Assembly (NCBI RefSeq): GCF_001425755.1
Contig: NZ_LMDH01000001.1
Span: 966,474 to 1,030,473 of the forward strand
Origin: Aeromicrobium sp. Root344
GTDB taxonomy: Bacteria > Actinomycetota > Actinomycetes > Propionibacteriales > Nocardioidaceae
Direction: 5' to 3'
Length of the DNA stretch: 64,000 bases
The notes below the pieces were generated by a model. That model made no database searches. It saw only the letters and a list, made by a program, of their open reading frames with translations, and was not told where the DNA came from. Position numbers and translations under genes: made by a program. Positions 51,391 to 60,531 of the stretch are shown in pieces (position 1 is the stretch's first letter; each line of letters begins with the position of its first letter).

Positions 51391-52817
51391 CGCTTCGCCC
51401 GTCGACCCGTCCGGGTCAGGGCGGTCTCGGATTCCTTGACCTTGACCTTCACCTTCCCCTTGTCGATCTCATAGGGAACGCCGTAGCCATATCCGTAGTA
51501 GCCGTAGCCGTCAGTGCTCGCCCGGCGCGGGGTGCGGTTGAGCACCGTGCCGAACAGGCGACCGCCGACGGCCTCGATGCGGGACACGGCCAGCCGGAGC
51601 TGCTCGCGACCGGTCGAGCCGTAGCGGGCCAGCAGCAGCGCCCCGTCGACCTCCGTCATGAGGATCGCGGTGTCGGCGACCGGCAGCAGCGGCGGCGCGT
51701 CGATGATGACGACGTCGTACTGCGAACGCGCATGAGCGAGCAGGTCGCGCATCGCCTGCGTGTCGAGGACCTCGGCAGGGTTGGGCGGACGCGGGCCGGT
51801 GCCCAGGAAGTGCACGCCGGTGGAATGCTCCTGGATCGCGTGCTCGAGCGTGGAGCGGCCGATCAGCACCGTGATGACGCCGACCGAGTTCTCGAGGCCG
51901 AGCAGGTCGGCGACGTTGGGGTTGCGCATGTCGGCGTCGATCAGCAGGACCGAGCGGCCGGACTTGGCCATCGAGACGGCGAGGTTGGTGGCGACGAGCG
52001 TCTTGCCCTCGTCGGGCAGAGCGCTGGAGACCACGATCATCTGCCGGCTCGCGTCGAGGTTGGCGAACTGCAGGTTGGTCCGCAGCACCTTGAACGCCTC
52101 GCTGAGGGACCCGGTGTCGTCCCTGGTGAGCGGATCCTTCTTGACCGTCGGGTCGAACGGTAGGGTCGCCATGACCGCATTGCCGGTCGCGAGCTCCACG
52201 TCCTGGCGCGTCTTGACCGTCGTGTCGAGCAGGTCACGCAGGACCGCTCCGGCCACGCCGATGAACAGGCTCAGCATGATGCCCACGATGATGTCGAGCA
52301 CGACTGTCGGTGCGATCGGATTGGGGTTGAACGATGCCTTGCCCGTGACTCTGGCGACGATCGCCGCCGAGAGGTTGGTGTCGGCCGGCTTCTCGATCTC
52401 CTTGACGAGATCGACGATCTCCTCGCTCTCGGCCCCGGCGATGTCCTGGGCCAGCTGCGGTGACGCGGCCTTGGCGGTGATCTGCAGGATCAAGGTCTGC
52501 GGGACGACGGTCGCCGAGATGTCGCCGGCGAGCTCTTCGCGGGTCACCTTGAGGCCGAGCCGGTCGATGACCTTCTGCAGCACCGTGGGATCGGTGGCGA
52601 GGTCGGCGTAGGAGGCGATGCGCTGGGCCGCGAACACCGTGGCTGCGTAGGGATCGGCCTGACCGTTGGTCGGGGTCGAGACGAACACGCGCGCTGACGA
52701 GCTGTAGACCGGCGAGAGGTTGAGGACGAGCCCGACCGAGGCAATCGTCCCGATCACCAGCGTGCTGATGATGAACTTCCAACGACCACGCAGGATGCCC
52801 AGGAATTGACGCAGGTC
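51387..52817 (-). CDS. polysaccharide co-polymerase/tyrosine autokinase (Wzc-like)
   Basis: The GTG at 52817, with AAAGGGA 7 bases upstream, gives 476 residues; a GTG 11 codons earlier lacks a site. The N-terminal Wzz-type chain-length region (LRQFLGILRGRWKFIISTLV) and second membrane helix (VVLDIIVGIMLSLFIGVAG) flank an external part. The cytoplasmic BY-kinase has Walker A SSALPDEGKTLVATN, Walker A' VLLIDADMRNPN and Walker B VVIIDAPPLLP. A tyrosine cluster near the C-terminus (DGYGYYGYGYGVPY) is the autophosphorylation site. It controls length and export of the polymer. Confidence 0.94.
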   Translation of the reverse strand, partial: DLRQFLGILRGRWKFIISTLVIGTIASVGLVLNLSPVYSSSARVFVSTPTNGQADPYAATVFAAQRIASYADLATDPTVLQKVIDRLGLKVTREELAGDISATVVPQTLILQITAKAASPQLAQDIAGAESEEIVDLVKEIEKPADTNLSAAIVARVTGKASFNPNPIAPTVVLDIIVGIMLSLFIGVAGAVLRDLLDTTVKTRQDVELATGNAVMATLPFDPTVKKDPLTRDDTGSLSEAFKVLRTNLQFANLDASRQMIVVSSALPDEGKTLVATNLAVSMAKSGRSVLLIDADMRNPNVADLLGLENSVGVITVLIGRSTLEHAIQEHSTGVHFLGTGPRPPNPAEVLDTQAMRDLLAHARSQYDVVIIDAPPLLPVADTAILMTEVDGALLLARYGSTGREQLRLAVSRIEAVGGRLFGTVLNRTPRRASTDGYGYYGYGYGVPYEIDKGKVKVKVKESETALTRTGRRAKR

Positions 52818-53043
52818 CACGCGGTGGTCCCTTTCAGTGAGTTTCTCCACGACCGATTTCGATCAGGTGTAACAGGGAGTGTATGCGAGGCTGCGGCCGA
52901 CTCGCGCATGAACTCCACCCTCGCGTCATGGGCGTAACCAACACCACCCTCCACCGTTGTGTAACCTGAGCGTTCACCGAGCGGTGGACTGCAGGCGTGC
53001 AACGGCCCGGGCACCGCGGCCACGAAAAGGGTAGGAAAATTCG

Positions 53044-54009
53044 ATGACCGTACTTGTGACCGGCGCCGGAGGATTCATCGGCGGCCACCTCGTCGCTGAT
53101 CTTCTCGGTCAGGGCAAAGCCGTCCGCGCCGTGGACGTCAAGCCCCAGGACGAGTGGTACCAGGTGCACGCGGACGCCGAGAACGTCGTGGCGGACTGTG
53201 CCGACATGCGCGAGGCGCACAAGATCGCTGTGGGCACCGAGGAGATCTACAACCTCGCGGCCGACATGGGCGGCATGGGCTTCATCGAGAACAACAAGGC
53301 CGAGTGCATGCTGTCGGTCCTCACGAGCACCAACGTGCTGGTGGCCGCCCGCGACGCCGGCACGCAGCGCTACTTCTACAGCAGCTCGGCGTGCGTCTAC
53401 GCCGGTGACAAGCAGACCGACCCCAACGTCACGGCGCTCAAGGAGTCCGACGCCTACCCGGCCGATCCCGAGGACGGCTACGGCTGGGAGAAGCTGTTCA
53501 GCGAGCGCATGGCCCGCCACTTCCGCGAGGACTTCGGCATCGAGACCCGCGTCGCCCGCTACCACAACGTCTACGGCCCCGAAGGTACGTTCGAGGGTGG
53601 CCGCGAGAAGGCACCCGCCGCGTTGTCGCGCAAGATCGCGCAGGCCAAGCTCAGCGGTGACCACACGATCGAGGTCTGGGGCGACGGCGAGCAGAGCCGC
53701 AGCTTCATGTACATCGACGACTGCGTGCGCGGCTCGCAGGAGATCCTGGCCGGCGACAACGTCGAGCCGGTCAACCTCGGCTCGTCCGAGCTCGTGACGA
53801 TCAACCAGATGATCGGCATCCTCGAGGACATCGCCGGCATCACGGTCACCAAGAACCACGACCTCTCGGCGCCCCAGGGCGTACGCGGCCGCAACTCCGA
53901 CAACACGATGTTCCACGAGATCTACGGCTGGGAGCCGTCGATCTCGCTGCGTGACGGGCTGGAGAAGACCTACAGCTGGATCTACGACCAGCTCAAGTCC
54001 CGGGGCTAG
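53044..54009 (+). CDS. NAD-dependent epimerase, GDP-mannose 3,5-epimerase-like
   Basis: A 321-residue extended short-chain dehydrogenase. The Rossmann motif is VTGAGGFIGGHLV; NLAADMGGMGFIENN, YSSSACVYAG and the catalytic YGWEK (YxxxK) closely follow plant-type GDP-mannose 3,5-epimerase, which makes GDP-L-galactose and GDP-gulose. RYHNVYGPEGTFEGGREKAP and GDGEQSRSFMYIDD complete the pattern. GGTAGG stands ~8 bases before the ATG. It is divergent from the tyrosine kinase operon and precedes a glycosyltransferase by 8 bp. Confidence 0.9.
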   Translation: MTVLVTGAGGFIGGHLVADLLGQGKAVRAVDVKPQDEWYQVHADAENVVADCADMREAHKIAVGTEEIYNLAADMGGMGFIENNKAECMLSVLTSTNVLVAARDAGTQRYFYSSSACVYAGDKQTDPNVTALKESDAYPADPEDGYGWEKLFSERMARHFREDFGIETRVARYHNVYGPEGTFEGGREKAPAALSRKIAQAKLSGDHTIEVWGDGEQSRSFMYIDDCVRGSQEILAGDNVEPVNLGSSELVTINQMIGILEDIAGITVTKNHDLSAPQGVRGRNSDNTMFHEIYGWEPSISLRDGLEKTYSWIYDQLKSRG

Positions 54010-54017
54010 ACCCCGCG

Positions 54018-55259
54018 ATGGAGGTCATCGTCCACGACTTCTCCGGCCACCCCTTCCAGGCCGAGCTGTCGCGCAAGCTCGCACGGCGCGGGCACACCGT
54101 GGAGCACGTCTCGGCCGAGCAGTACGTCAGCGGCAAGGGACACCTCGAGCACCAGGACGACGACCCCGACTCGCTGACGTTCAGCTCCATCGCGCTCGAC
54201 CTGCCGTTCAAGAAGTACGCGCCCCTGGCCCGGCTCCGGTGGGAGCGCGCGTACGCCCGCGCGTGGATCGCGCGGCTGCGCACCTCGTCGGCCGATGTCG
54301 TCATCGCGTGCAACCTGCCGTTGATCACGCTCTACCTCTTCTCCCGGCACGCCAAGCGCCACACGTTGCCGTGGGTCCTGTGGCACCAGGACATCTACAG
54401 CTTCGCGCTCGCCGACGAGCTGCGCCGCAAGCTGCCACGTCCGTTGGCCTGGCTCGGCGGCAAGGTGCTCGTGGGCCTCGAGGCACGTTGCGCCCGCCGG
54501 GCGGCGCACGTCGTCGCGATCGGCGACGCGTTCGAGGGCGTCTACCGCGACTGGAACGTCCCGGCCGGCCACGTGTCGGTGATCCCCAACTGGGCGCCGC
54601 TCGACAAGATCTATCCCGTCGAGCGCGACAACCCGCGCACGGCCGACCTGTTCGGCGCCGACGCCGCGCTCCGACTGGTCTACGCCGGCACGCTCGGCCG
54701 CAAGCACAACCCCCGGCTCCTGATCGACCTGCTGACGACCGTGCGCTCCCAGGGCGTCGACGCCGAGCTTGCGGTGATCTCCGAGGGCGAGGCGGCGGAC
54801 GACCTGGCGACGATCGCCCGCGACGACGACCTTCCGGTGCGCGTCCTCCCGTTCCAGCCCGCCGCGGACCTGCCGAACGTGCTGGGCAGCGCCGACGTCC
54901 TGGTCGCGCTGCTCGAGCCGGACGCCACCAAGTTCTCGATCCCCAGCAAGGTCCTGTCCTACATGGCGGCGGGCCGCCCGATCCTCGGTCTCATGCCCGG
55001 CGACAACCCGGCGGCGCTCGACATCCGTGACAGCGGCGGGTTCGTCGCCGAGCCGACCGACGTCGGCGCCAAGGCGGGCGCCGCGTGGCTCGCCGACCTG
55101 TCCGGCGATCGCCAGGCCCAGCTCGACATCGGGCAACGTACGCGCGCCACGGCCGAGCGGAAGTTCGACGTCGACAAGGTCGCCCACGAGTTCGAGCAGA
55201 TCCTGGACGCGGCCGTCGCGCCCCGGACCACCGACGCAGCCTCAGGTCAGGGCAGGTAG
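54018..55259 (+). CDS. glycosyltransferase family 4
   Basis: A 413-residue GT-B fold transferase. The N-terminal domain has an EVIVHDFSGHPFQAELSRKL start and the C-terminal donor domain shows RLVYAGTLGRKHNPRLLIDL, then LGSADVLVALLEPDATKFSI and PSKVLSYMAAGRPILGL, the nucleotide-sugar Glu region of WbuB-like GT4 enzymes. It is translated closely after the epimerase gene, so it may use the GDP sugar made by that enzyme. The 3' end overlaps the convergent reductase-like gene by 13 bp. Confidence 0.92.
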   Translation: MEVIVHDFSGHPFQAELSRKLARRGHTVEHVSAEQYVSGKGHLEHQDDDPDSLTFSSIALDLPFKKYAPLARLRWERAYARAWIARLRTSSADVVIACNLPLITLYLFSRHAKRHTLPWVLWHQDIYSFALADELRRKLPRPLAWLGGKVLVGLEARCARRAAHVVAIGDAFEGVYRDWNVPAGHVSVIPNWAPLDKIYPVERDNPRTADLFGADAALRLVYAGTLGRKHNPRLLIDLLTTVRSQGVDAELAVISEGEAADDLATIARDDDLPVRVLPFQPAADLPNVLGSADVLVALLEPDATKFSIPSKVLSYMAAGRPILGLMPGDNPAALDIRDSGGFVAEPTDVGAKAGAAWLADLSGDRQAQLDIGQRTRATAERKFDVDKVAHEFEQILDAAVAPRTTDAASGQGR

Positions 55260-56248
55260 TCGGCCGACTCCTCGACACCGCTGCGCAGCCGTCGCACGTC
55301 GGCAGACACCATCTGGGCGACCATCTCGTCGAACGACGTGGTCGCCCGCCAGCCGAGCGTGTCAGTCGCGTGGGTGGTGTCGCCCGCGAGGCCAGGGACG
55401 TCGGCCGAACGCATGCGGGCTGGATCCTGGCGTACGTGGACCCACGGATCCGGCAGCTCCGCAGCCGCGAACGCGGCCTCGACCAGGTCCTTGACGGTGT
55501 GGACCCGCCCGGTCGCCAGCACGTAGTCGTCAGGGGTGTCGTGGGTCATCGCCAGGTGCATCGCCCGGACATGGTCCTTGGCCGCGCCCCAGTCACGTGC
55601 CGCCGACAGATCGCCGAGCACGAGCTCGTCCGCGTGACCCTCGCTGATGGCGGCAACGGCCCGGCTCACGCGACGCGACACGAAGCCGTGCCCACGCAGC
55701 GGGCTCTCGTGGTTGAACAGGACACCGACAGAGACGAAGAGTCCGTCGCGGTCACGGGCCTCCGCGGCCGCACGATGCGCCCTGCTCTTGGCCTCCGCGT
55801 AGGGGCTCTCCGGATGGTGCGGCGTGCTCTCCGTGCACGGCCCCGTCACGACAGAGCCGTACACCGCCGAGCTGGACGCCTGGAAGAACCGCGGCGAGCT
55901 GTGGTGACGTGCCGCGTGCGTCGCCGTCGCCTGCACCATCGACTCGACGGCGTCGGCGTTGACCGCCGTGACGACGTCGCGATTCTCCCAGCTCCCCACC
56001 ATCGAGCTGAACGCCGCGAGGTTGTAGATCTCGTCAGGTCGTACGTCCTCCAGCAACGTGGCGAACCCGTCGGAGTCCCGTACGTCGCACTCGCGCACGT
56101 CCACGCCGGTCAGGTAGACCGAGCGCGGCGACCCGCGACCGCCCGGTCGGACGGTCCCGGTGACGCGGTATCCCTGACCCAGCAGGTGTTGCGCAAGCAG
56201 GATCCCGTCCTGGCCACCGACTCCCGTGATGAGGGCCGATCGCCTCAT
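55247..56248 (-). CDS. NAD(P)-dependent GDP-sugar dehydratase/reductase-like protein
   Basis: A 333-residue extended SDR. It starts ALITGVGGQDGILLAQHLLG, the GDP-mannose dehydratase-type start, with YNLAAFSSM, QASSSAVYG and the catalytic YAEAKSRAH (YxxxK), then FNHESPLRGHGFVSRR. It is clearly related to the neighbouring Gmd, but diverged. The ATG overlaps the gmd stop. A plausible role is the second step (a GDP-4-keto-6-deoxymannose reductase giving GDP-rhamnose or similar), or a second dehydratase. Confidence 0.8.
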   Translation of the reverse strand: MRRSALITGVGGQDGILLAQHLLGQGYRVTGTVRPGGRGSPRSVYLTGVDVRECDVRDSDGFATLLEDVRPDEIYNLAAFSSMVGSWENRDVVTAVNADAVESMVQATATHAARHHSSPRFFQASSSAVYGSVVTGPCTESTPHHPESPYAEAKSRAHRAAAEARDRDGLFVSVGVLFNHESPLRGHGFVSRRVSRAVAAISEGHADELVLGDLSAARDWGAAKDHVRAMHLAMTHDTPDDYVLATGRVHTVKDLVEAAFAAAELPDPWVHVRQDPARMRSADVPGLAGDTTHATDTLGWRATTSFDEMVAQMVSADVRRLRSGVEESADYLP

Positions 56249-57225
56249 CCGCGGGATGCGGCCGCGAGATCCGCATCGACCATGAGCTGGGCCAGGGCCT
56301 CAGCCGTGGTCTCGGCCTTCCACCCGAGCAGGTCCAACGCCTTGCCGGGGGCAGCGATCAGCGCATCGACGTCGGTGGGACGCTCGTAGCGCTCGTCATG
56401 CCGGACGTACTGCTCCCAGTCGAGGCCGACGTGCTCGAACGCCGTCTGGCAGAACTGCCGGACGGAGATCCCCACACCGGTGCCGATCACGAACGTCGTC
56501 GGCTCGTCGTGCTGGAGCGTGCGCCACATCGCCTCGACGTACTCCTTGGCGTAGCCCCAGTCCCTGATCGTGTCGATGTTGCCCAGGTGGAGCTCGTCGG
56601 CCAGGCCCAGCTTGATGCGCGCGACGGCCTGGGTGATCTTGCGCGTCACGAACGACTCGCCCCGTCGCGGGGACTCGTGGTTGAACGCGATGCCGGAGAC
56701 CGCGAACAGGTCGTAGGCCTCGCGGTAGTTGATCGTCACCCAGTGTGCGTAGAGCTTCGCGGCGCCGTAGGGCGACCGGGGATAGAACGGCGAGCTCTCG
56801 GACTGCGGCGGCGGCGTTGCGCCGAACATCTCGGAGGTCGACGCCTGGTAGAACCGCGCTTCGGGCACGAACTGCCGGATCGCCTCGAGGAGCCGGATCG
56901 TGCCCAGGCTGTCGGCCGAGGCGGTGTACTCGGGCATCTCGAAGGAGACCTTGACGTGGCTCTGCGCTGCCAGGTTGTAGACCTCGTCGGGGCAGATCTC
57001 GCGCAGCAGGTTGACCAGGCTGCCGCCGTCGGTCATGTCGCCGTAGTGCAGGTGCAGGTTCTTCGCGGCTTCGGCGTGCGACTCCCAGATCGGGTCGATG
57101 CGTGCTCGGTTGAACGACGAGGAGCGGCGTACGAGCCCGTGGACCTCATAGCCCTTCTCGAGCAGGAGCTCGGCGAGATAGGAGCCGTCCTGACCGGTGA
57201 TCCCCGTGATGAACGCGCTCTTCAT
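56245..57225 (-). CDS. gmd: GDP-mannose 4,6-dehydratase
   Basis: The ATG at 57225, with AGGGG about 6 bases upstream, gives 326 residues. The sequence has every family mark: AFITGITGQDGSYLAELLLE, YEVHGLVRRSSSFN, YNLAAQSHVKVSFEMPEYT, the catalytic STSEMFG and YGAAKLYAHW, NHESPRRGESFVTRK and GNIDTIRDWGYAKEYVEAMW. It converts GDP-mannose to GDP-4-keto-6-deoxymannose, the precursor of GDP-fucose, GDP-rhamnose and others. It is the first gene of a two-gene overlapping unit. Confidence 0.96.
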   Translation of the reverse strand: MKSAFITGITGQDGSYLAELLLEKGYEVHGLVRRSSSFNRARIDPIWESHAEAAKNLHLHYGDMTDGGSLVNLLREICPDEVYNLAAQSHVKVSFEMPEYTASADSLGTIRLLEAIRQFVPEARFYQASTSEMFGATPPPQSESSPFYPRSPYGAAKLYAHWVTINYREAYDLFAVSGIAFNHESPRRGESFVTRKITQAVARIKLGLADELHLGNIDTIRDWGYAKEYVEAMWRTLQHDEPTTFVIGTGVGISVRQFCQTAFEHVGLDWEQYVRHDERYERPTDVDALIAAPGKALDLLGWKAETTAEALAQLMVDADLAAASRG

Positions 57226-57405
57226 GGTCACCCCTGCAGCATTGGGTCGGATGTCGTCGCCGCGATGACTGCCGACCAGGCGAGTCTGGAGCCGCGGTTC
57301 GCGCTGATAGCATACTCAACGCTCGGCGCCCCGCTGACGTCATGGTGGCTGGTCGGCCCGTGGTCGGCGAGTCGATCCACCACCCGAGATCAAGGCAGGA
57401 CATGC

Positions 57406-58326
57406 ATGGATTCCCGTGACACCAGGTTGCCTTCCCCGGTCGAGGCGAATCCTCGTTGTCCCTCGTGCCTGTCCACGGACATCCGGGTTCACGCCGCGTC
57501 CCGCAAGACCGGTCGGATCATCAACGAGTGCCGCGTGTGCGGCTCGCACAACCTGGCCAACCCGCCGACGTCGGAGGACCTCAACGAGTCGCTCGACATC
57601 GACCGCGACGAGTTCGCGGCCTGGACCGAACGCACTCGGACCCACGTCATCGAGCGGAGCCACACGGCCACGCTGCAGCGGCTCGCCGGGATGCTCGACA
57701 GCTCGTCCGACCTCAGCCTGTTCGACATCGGCGCGGGCGCCGGCAACTTCCTCTCGCTGGCACGTGACGCCGGGTTCCAGCCCGCGGGCAACGACGTCTC
57801 TCCTGGCGCCGTGGTGCTGGCCAAGGAGCGCTACGACATCGACATGCATCTGGGCGACCTGTCCGTGATCGACGATGCCGGGAAGCACGACGCCGTCACG
57901 ATGTGGTGCGTCCTCGCGCACGTCACGGACGGCGACCAGCTGCTCAGCGGTGCCCTGGAGATCCTCAAGCCCGGTGGCGTCCTCTTCCTCCAGACCCCGC
58001 GCTGGTCAGCGATGGACACCATCGGCATGCGCCTGTCCGACCTGACCCGCGGGCGGGCGACCCGGATCACCGACCGCCGGATCGCCGAGCACCACATGAC
58101 CCTCCACAGCACGGCGAGCATGCGGCGCAAGCTCGAACGTGCCGGGTTCGAGATCGTGGCGATCGAGCCCCGCGCCCGCTACTCGCTCACCACGAGCGAC
58201 TACCTCGAGTCGCTCGGCGTCCCCGCAGCTCTGCGCAACCGGCTGTCGCGCATGATCGACACGTTCGTCGAGCGTGACTGGTTCTTCCGCAACGTGCTCG
58301 ACGTGTACGCTCGCAAACCGTCCTGA
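57406..58326 (+). CDS. class I methyltransferase with N-terminal zinc ribbon
   Basis: The ATG at 57406 gives 306 residues. Residues ~18-50 form a zinc ribbon (CPSC then CRVC). The SAM fold follows: LSLFDIGAGAGNFLSLARDA, AVVLAKERYDIDMHLGDLSV, HDAVTMWCVLAHVTDG and LKPGGVLFLQTP. The C-terminus is typical of methyltransferases in polysaccharide loci acting on nucleotide or glycan-bound sugars. It has an AAGGCAGG stretch upstream of the start. It is divergent from gmd. Confidence 0.88.
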   Translation: MDSRDTRLPSPVEANPRCPSCLSTDIRVHAASRKTGRIINECRVCGSHNLANPPTSEDLNESLDIDRDEFAAWTERTRTHVIERSHTATLQRLAGMLDSSSDLSLFDIGAGAGNFLSLARDAGFQPAGNDVSPGAVVLAKERYDIDMHLGDLSVIDDAGKHDAVTMWCVLAHVTDGDQLLSGALEILKPGGVLFLQTPRWSAMDTIGMRLSDLTRGRATRITDRRIAEHHMTLHSTASMRRKLERAGFEIVAIEPRARYSLTTSDYLESLGVPAALRNRLSRMIDTFVERDWFFRNVLDVYARKPS

Positions 58327-58430
58327 ACCACCACCTGCAGTCGGAGCATCGGCTAGTCTCCCGTCTTGTCGCCGACGGCAACACGTCCAGCCGATTCACC
58401 ATCGGGATGTCACGCACAAAGGGTTGAAGC

Positions 58431-60527
58431 ATGACGCTGTTTGCTCGTGACCGACCAGATCGCGCCGCAGCGTCCGGCCAGTCCGTCGGGACCGAACGAG
58501 GCGGGCGGCTCGACGAGATCCAGGGCCTCCGCGCCGTCGCCGTCCTGCTCGTCGTGATCTATCACGCGGGTCTCCCCCTTCCCGGCGGGTTCGTCGGGGT
58601 CGACACGTTCTTCGTCATCTCCGGCTTCGTGATCACCCGGATGTTGCTCAACGAGTTCGACACGACCGGACGCATCCGGTTCGGACAGTTCTACCGGCGC
58701 CGGGTCCGTCGCCTGCTGCCGGCTGCGGCGCTCGTCGTGACCACCACGCTGGTGGGTTCGGCGTTGCTGCAGTCCCCCGTCGGCGCGCAGCCGTCCACGG
58801 CTCTGACCGCGATCGGCGCGTCCACCTGGACGGGCAACGGCGTGCTGTTCGTCGTGACGCGCGGCTACTTCGCGCTCAACCTGCACACCGTCCCCCTGCT
58901 GCACACGTGGTCGCTCGCGGTCGAGGAGCAGTTCTACCTGGTGTTCCCCGCGCTCCTGGCTCTTGCCTTCGCGATCTCCCGGCGGCGGGCCGCTCGCACC
59001 GGGCGGCAGGCCGCGGCGCGCACCACGGCGGCGGTCGTGATCGCGGTCGCGTTCGTCCTCTCCTTGGTCGTGTCGGTCGTGCTCACGTTCGGGCACCTGA
59101 TCGTGGCGTCTGCCGGACTGGCGTACTTCTCCCCGATGAGCCGGGCATGGGAGTTCGCCGCCGGATCACTCGTGTGCCTGCTGCCGGCCGGTTGGGCGCG
59201 GGGCAAGAAGTCCGTCCTCGAGCTGTGCGCAGCGGCCGGGCTGGTCACGCTCCTGGCTTCCGCGGTGCTGATCGACGGCACAGACCCGTTCCCGGGATAC
59301 CTCGCCCTCGTGCCCGTCCTGGGCACGGCACTCGTCATCGCGTCGATCGGGACGACGCCGACCTCCGTGTCCCGGGTGCTGCGGGTCCCCCTCATGCAGC
59401 GGTTGGGCGACTGGTCCTACAGCTGGTACCTCTGGCACTGGCCCTTGATCGTGTTCATCCAGGTGTACTGGCCCGACCACGTCGTCCTGATGACGGCGGC
59501 CGCCCTCGTCTCGATCCCGCTGGCGCGCCTGACGTACAACCACGTCGAGCAGCCGTTCCGCCAACGCCGCCCCGTGGCCCGGTTCGCCACCGTGCGGCTC
59601 GCGGCGGTGTGCATCGGAGTCCCGATCGCACTCAGCGTCGCTCTGATGACCGCCAGCCAGCACCACTGGGGCAGCGACAAGGTCGCCGCCTTCGCAGCGC
59701 AGGTCGAGCCCAAGCCGGCCCTGAGCGACCAGTGCCTCACCGCGGTCCCGCTGCCGGACCGCAACATCCGCGAGTGCACGGTCGGCCGTACCTACCCGGG
59801 CAAGCCCATCATCCTGATCGGCGACAGCAACGCCGCCCAGTACGCCGACGGCCTCATCAAGGTCAGCAAGGCACTGGGGCGGCCGCTGACGATCGCCACG
59901 GTGCAGGGTTGCCCGTTCACCGACATCCAGGGGGCCGAGGCCGGGTCGGAGATCGACAACTGCCACTCCCTCTACGAGTCCTCGCTCCGCTGGTTGCGCA
60001 AGCAGCCGCCCGCCACGGTCGTGATGGCGGCTGCCGGGGTGTGGGTCGACACCGACGGCATCAACGTGGCCACCCCGGACAAGTCCGTGGTGGGGACGTC
60101 GCCCAAGGTGAAGGGCGAGATCTGGCGCAAGGGCCTGATCCGCACGATCCGCGACGTCAAGGCCGCTGGGCACACCCCGGTCCAGGTCACGGCGATCCCC
60201 TTCTTCGCCACGGCGCTCGATCGTGCGTGGGGCCCGGAGACCTGCGACTTCTTCGGGACGTTGAAGGATCCCTCCAGCTGCGGCGAGTCCCGGTCGCGGG
60301 CGGCCTCCGATCGCATGCAGCGCTACGGCGTGGCGGCGCAGCACGACGCGGCAGTCGCCGAGGGAATCAACGAGATCGACGTACGGTCGGCCGTATGCGC
60401 ACACGATGTGTGTGCCACGAACGACGGGGCCTTTCGGCTCTACCGGGACGGCCTGCACCTGACGATCGGCGAGAGCGTACGTCTGGCACCGCTGCTCGAA
60501 CGAGGCGTGCTCGACGCCGGCAAGTGA
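58431..60527 (+). CDS. OafA-type acyltransferase with C-terminal SGNH domain
   Basis: A 698-residue protein. Residues ~25-380 are the acyltransferase-3 domain (LDEIQGLRAVAVLLVVIYHA, FVGVDTFFVISGFVI, FYRRRVRRLLPAAALV, SLAVEEQFYLVFP). A membrane helix leads to an extracellular SGNH esterase-like domain at ~420-690 with ILIGDSNAAQYADGL (GDS nucleophile) and the catalytic YRDGLHLTIGES (DxxH). Such fused enzymes take the acyl group across the membrane and place it on surface sugars. It is part of the glycan locus. Confidence 0.94.
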   Translation: MTLFARDRPDRAAASGQSVGTERGGRLDEIQGLRAVAVLLVVIYHAGLPLPGGFVGVDTFFVISGFVITRMLLNEFDTTGRIRFGQFYRRRVRRLLPAAALVVTTTLVGSALLQSPVGAQPSTALTAIGASTWTGNGVLFVVTRGYFALNLHTVPLLHTWSLAVEEQFYLVFPALLALAFAISRRRAARTGRQAAARTTAAVVIAVAFVLSLVVSVVLTFGHLIVASAGLAYFSPMSRAWEFAAGSLVCLLPAGWARGKKSVLELCAAAGLVTLLASAVLIDGTDPFPGYLALVPVLGTALVIASIGTTPTSVSRVLRVPLMQRLGDWSYSWYLWHWPLIVFIQVYWPDHVVLMTAAALVSIPLARLTYNHVEQPFRQRRPVARFATVRLAAVCIGVPIALSVALMTASQHHWGSDKVAAFAAQVEPKPALSDQCLTAVPLPDRNIRECTVGRTYPGKPIILIGDSNAAQYADGLIKVSKALGRPLTIATVQGCPFTDIQGAEAGSEIDNCHSLYESSLRWLRKQPPATVVMAAAGVWVDTDGINVATPDKSVVGTSPKVKGEIWRKGLIRTIRDVKAAGHTPVQVTAIPFFATALDRAWGPETCDFFGTLKDPSSCGESRSRAASDRMQRYGVAAQHDAAVAEGINEIDVRSAVCAHDVCATNDGAFRLYRDGLHLTIGESVRLAPLLERGVLDAGK

Positions 60528-60531
60528 CGGT

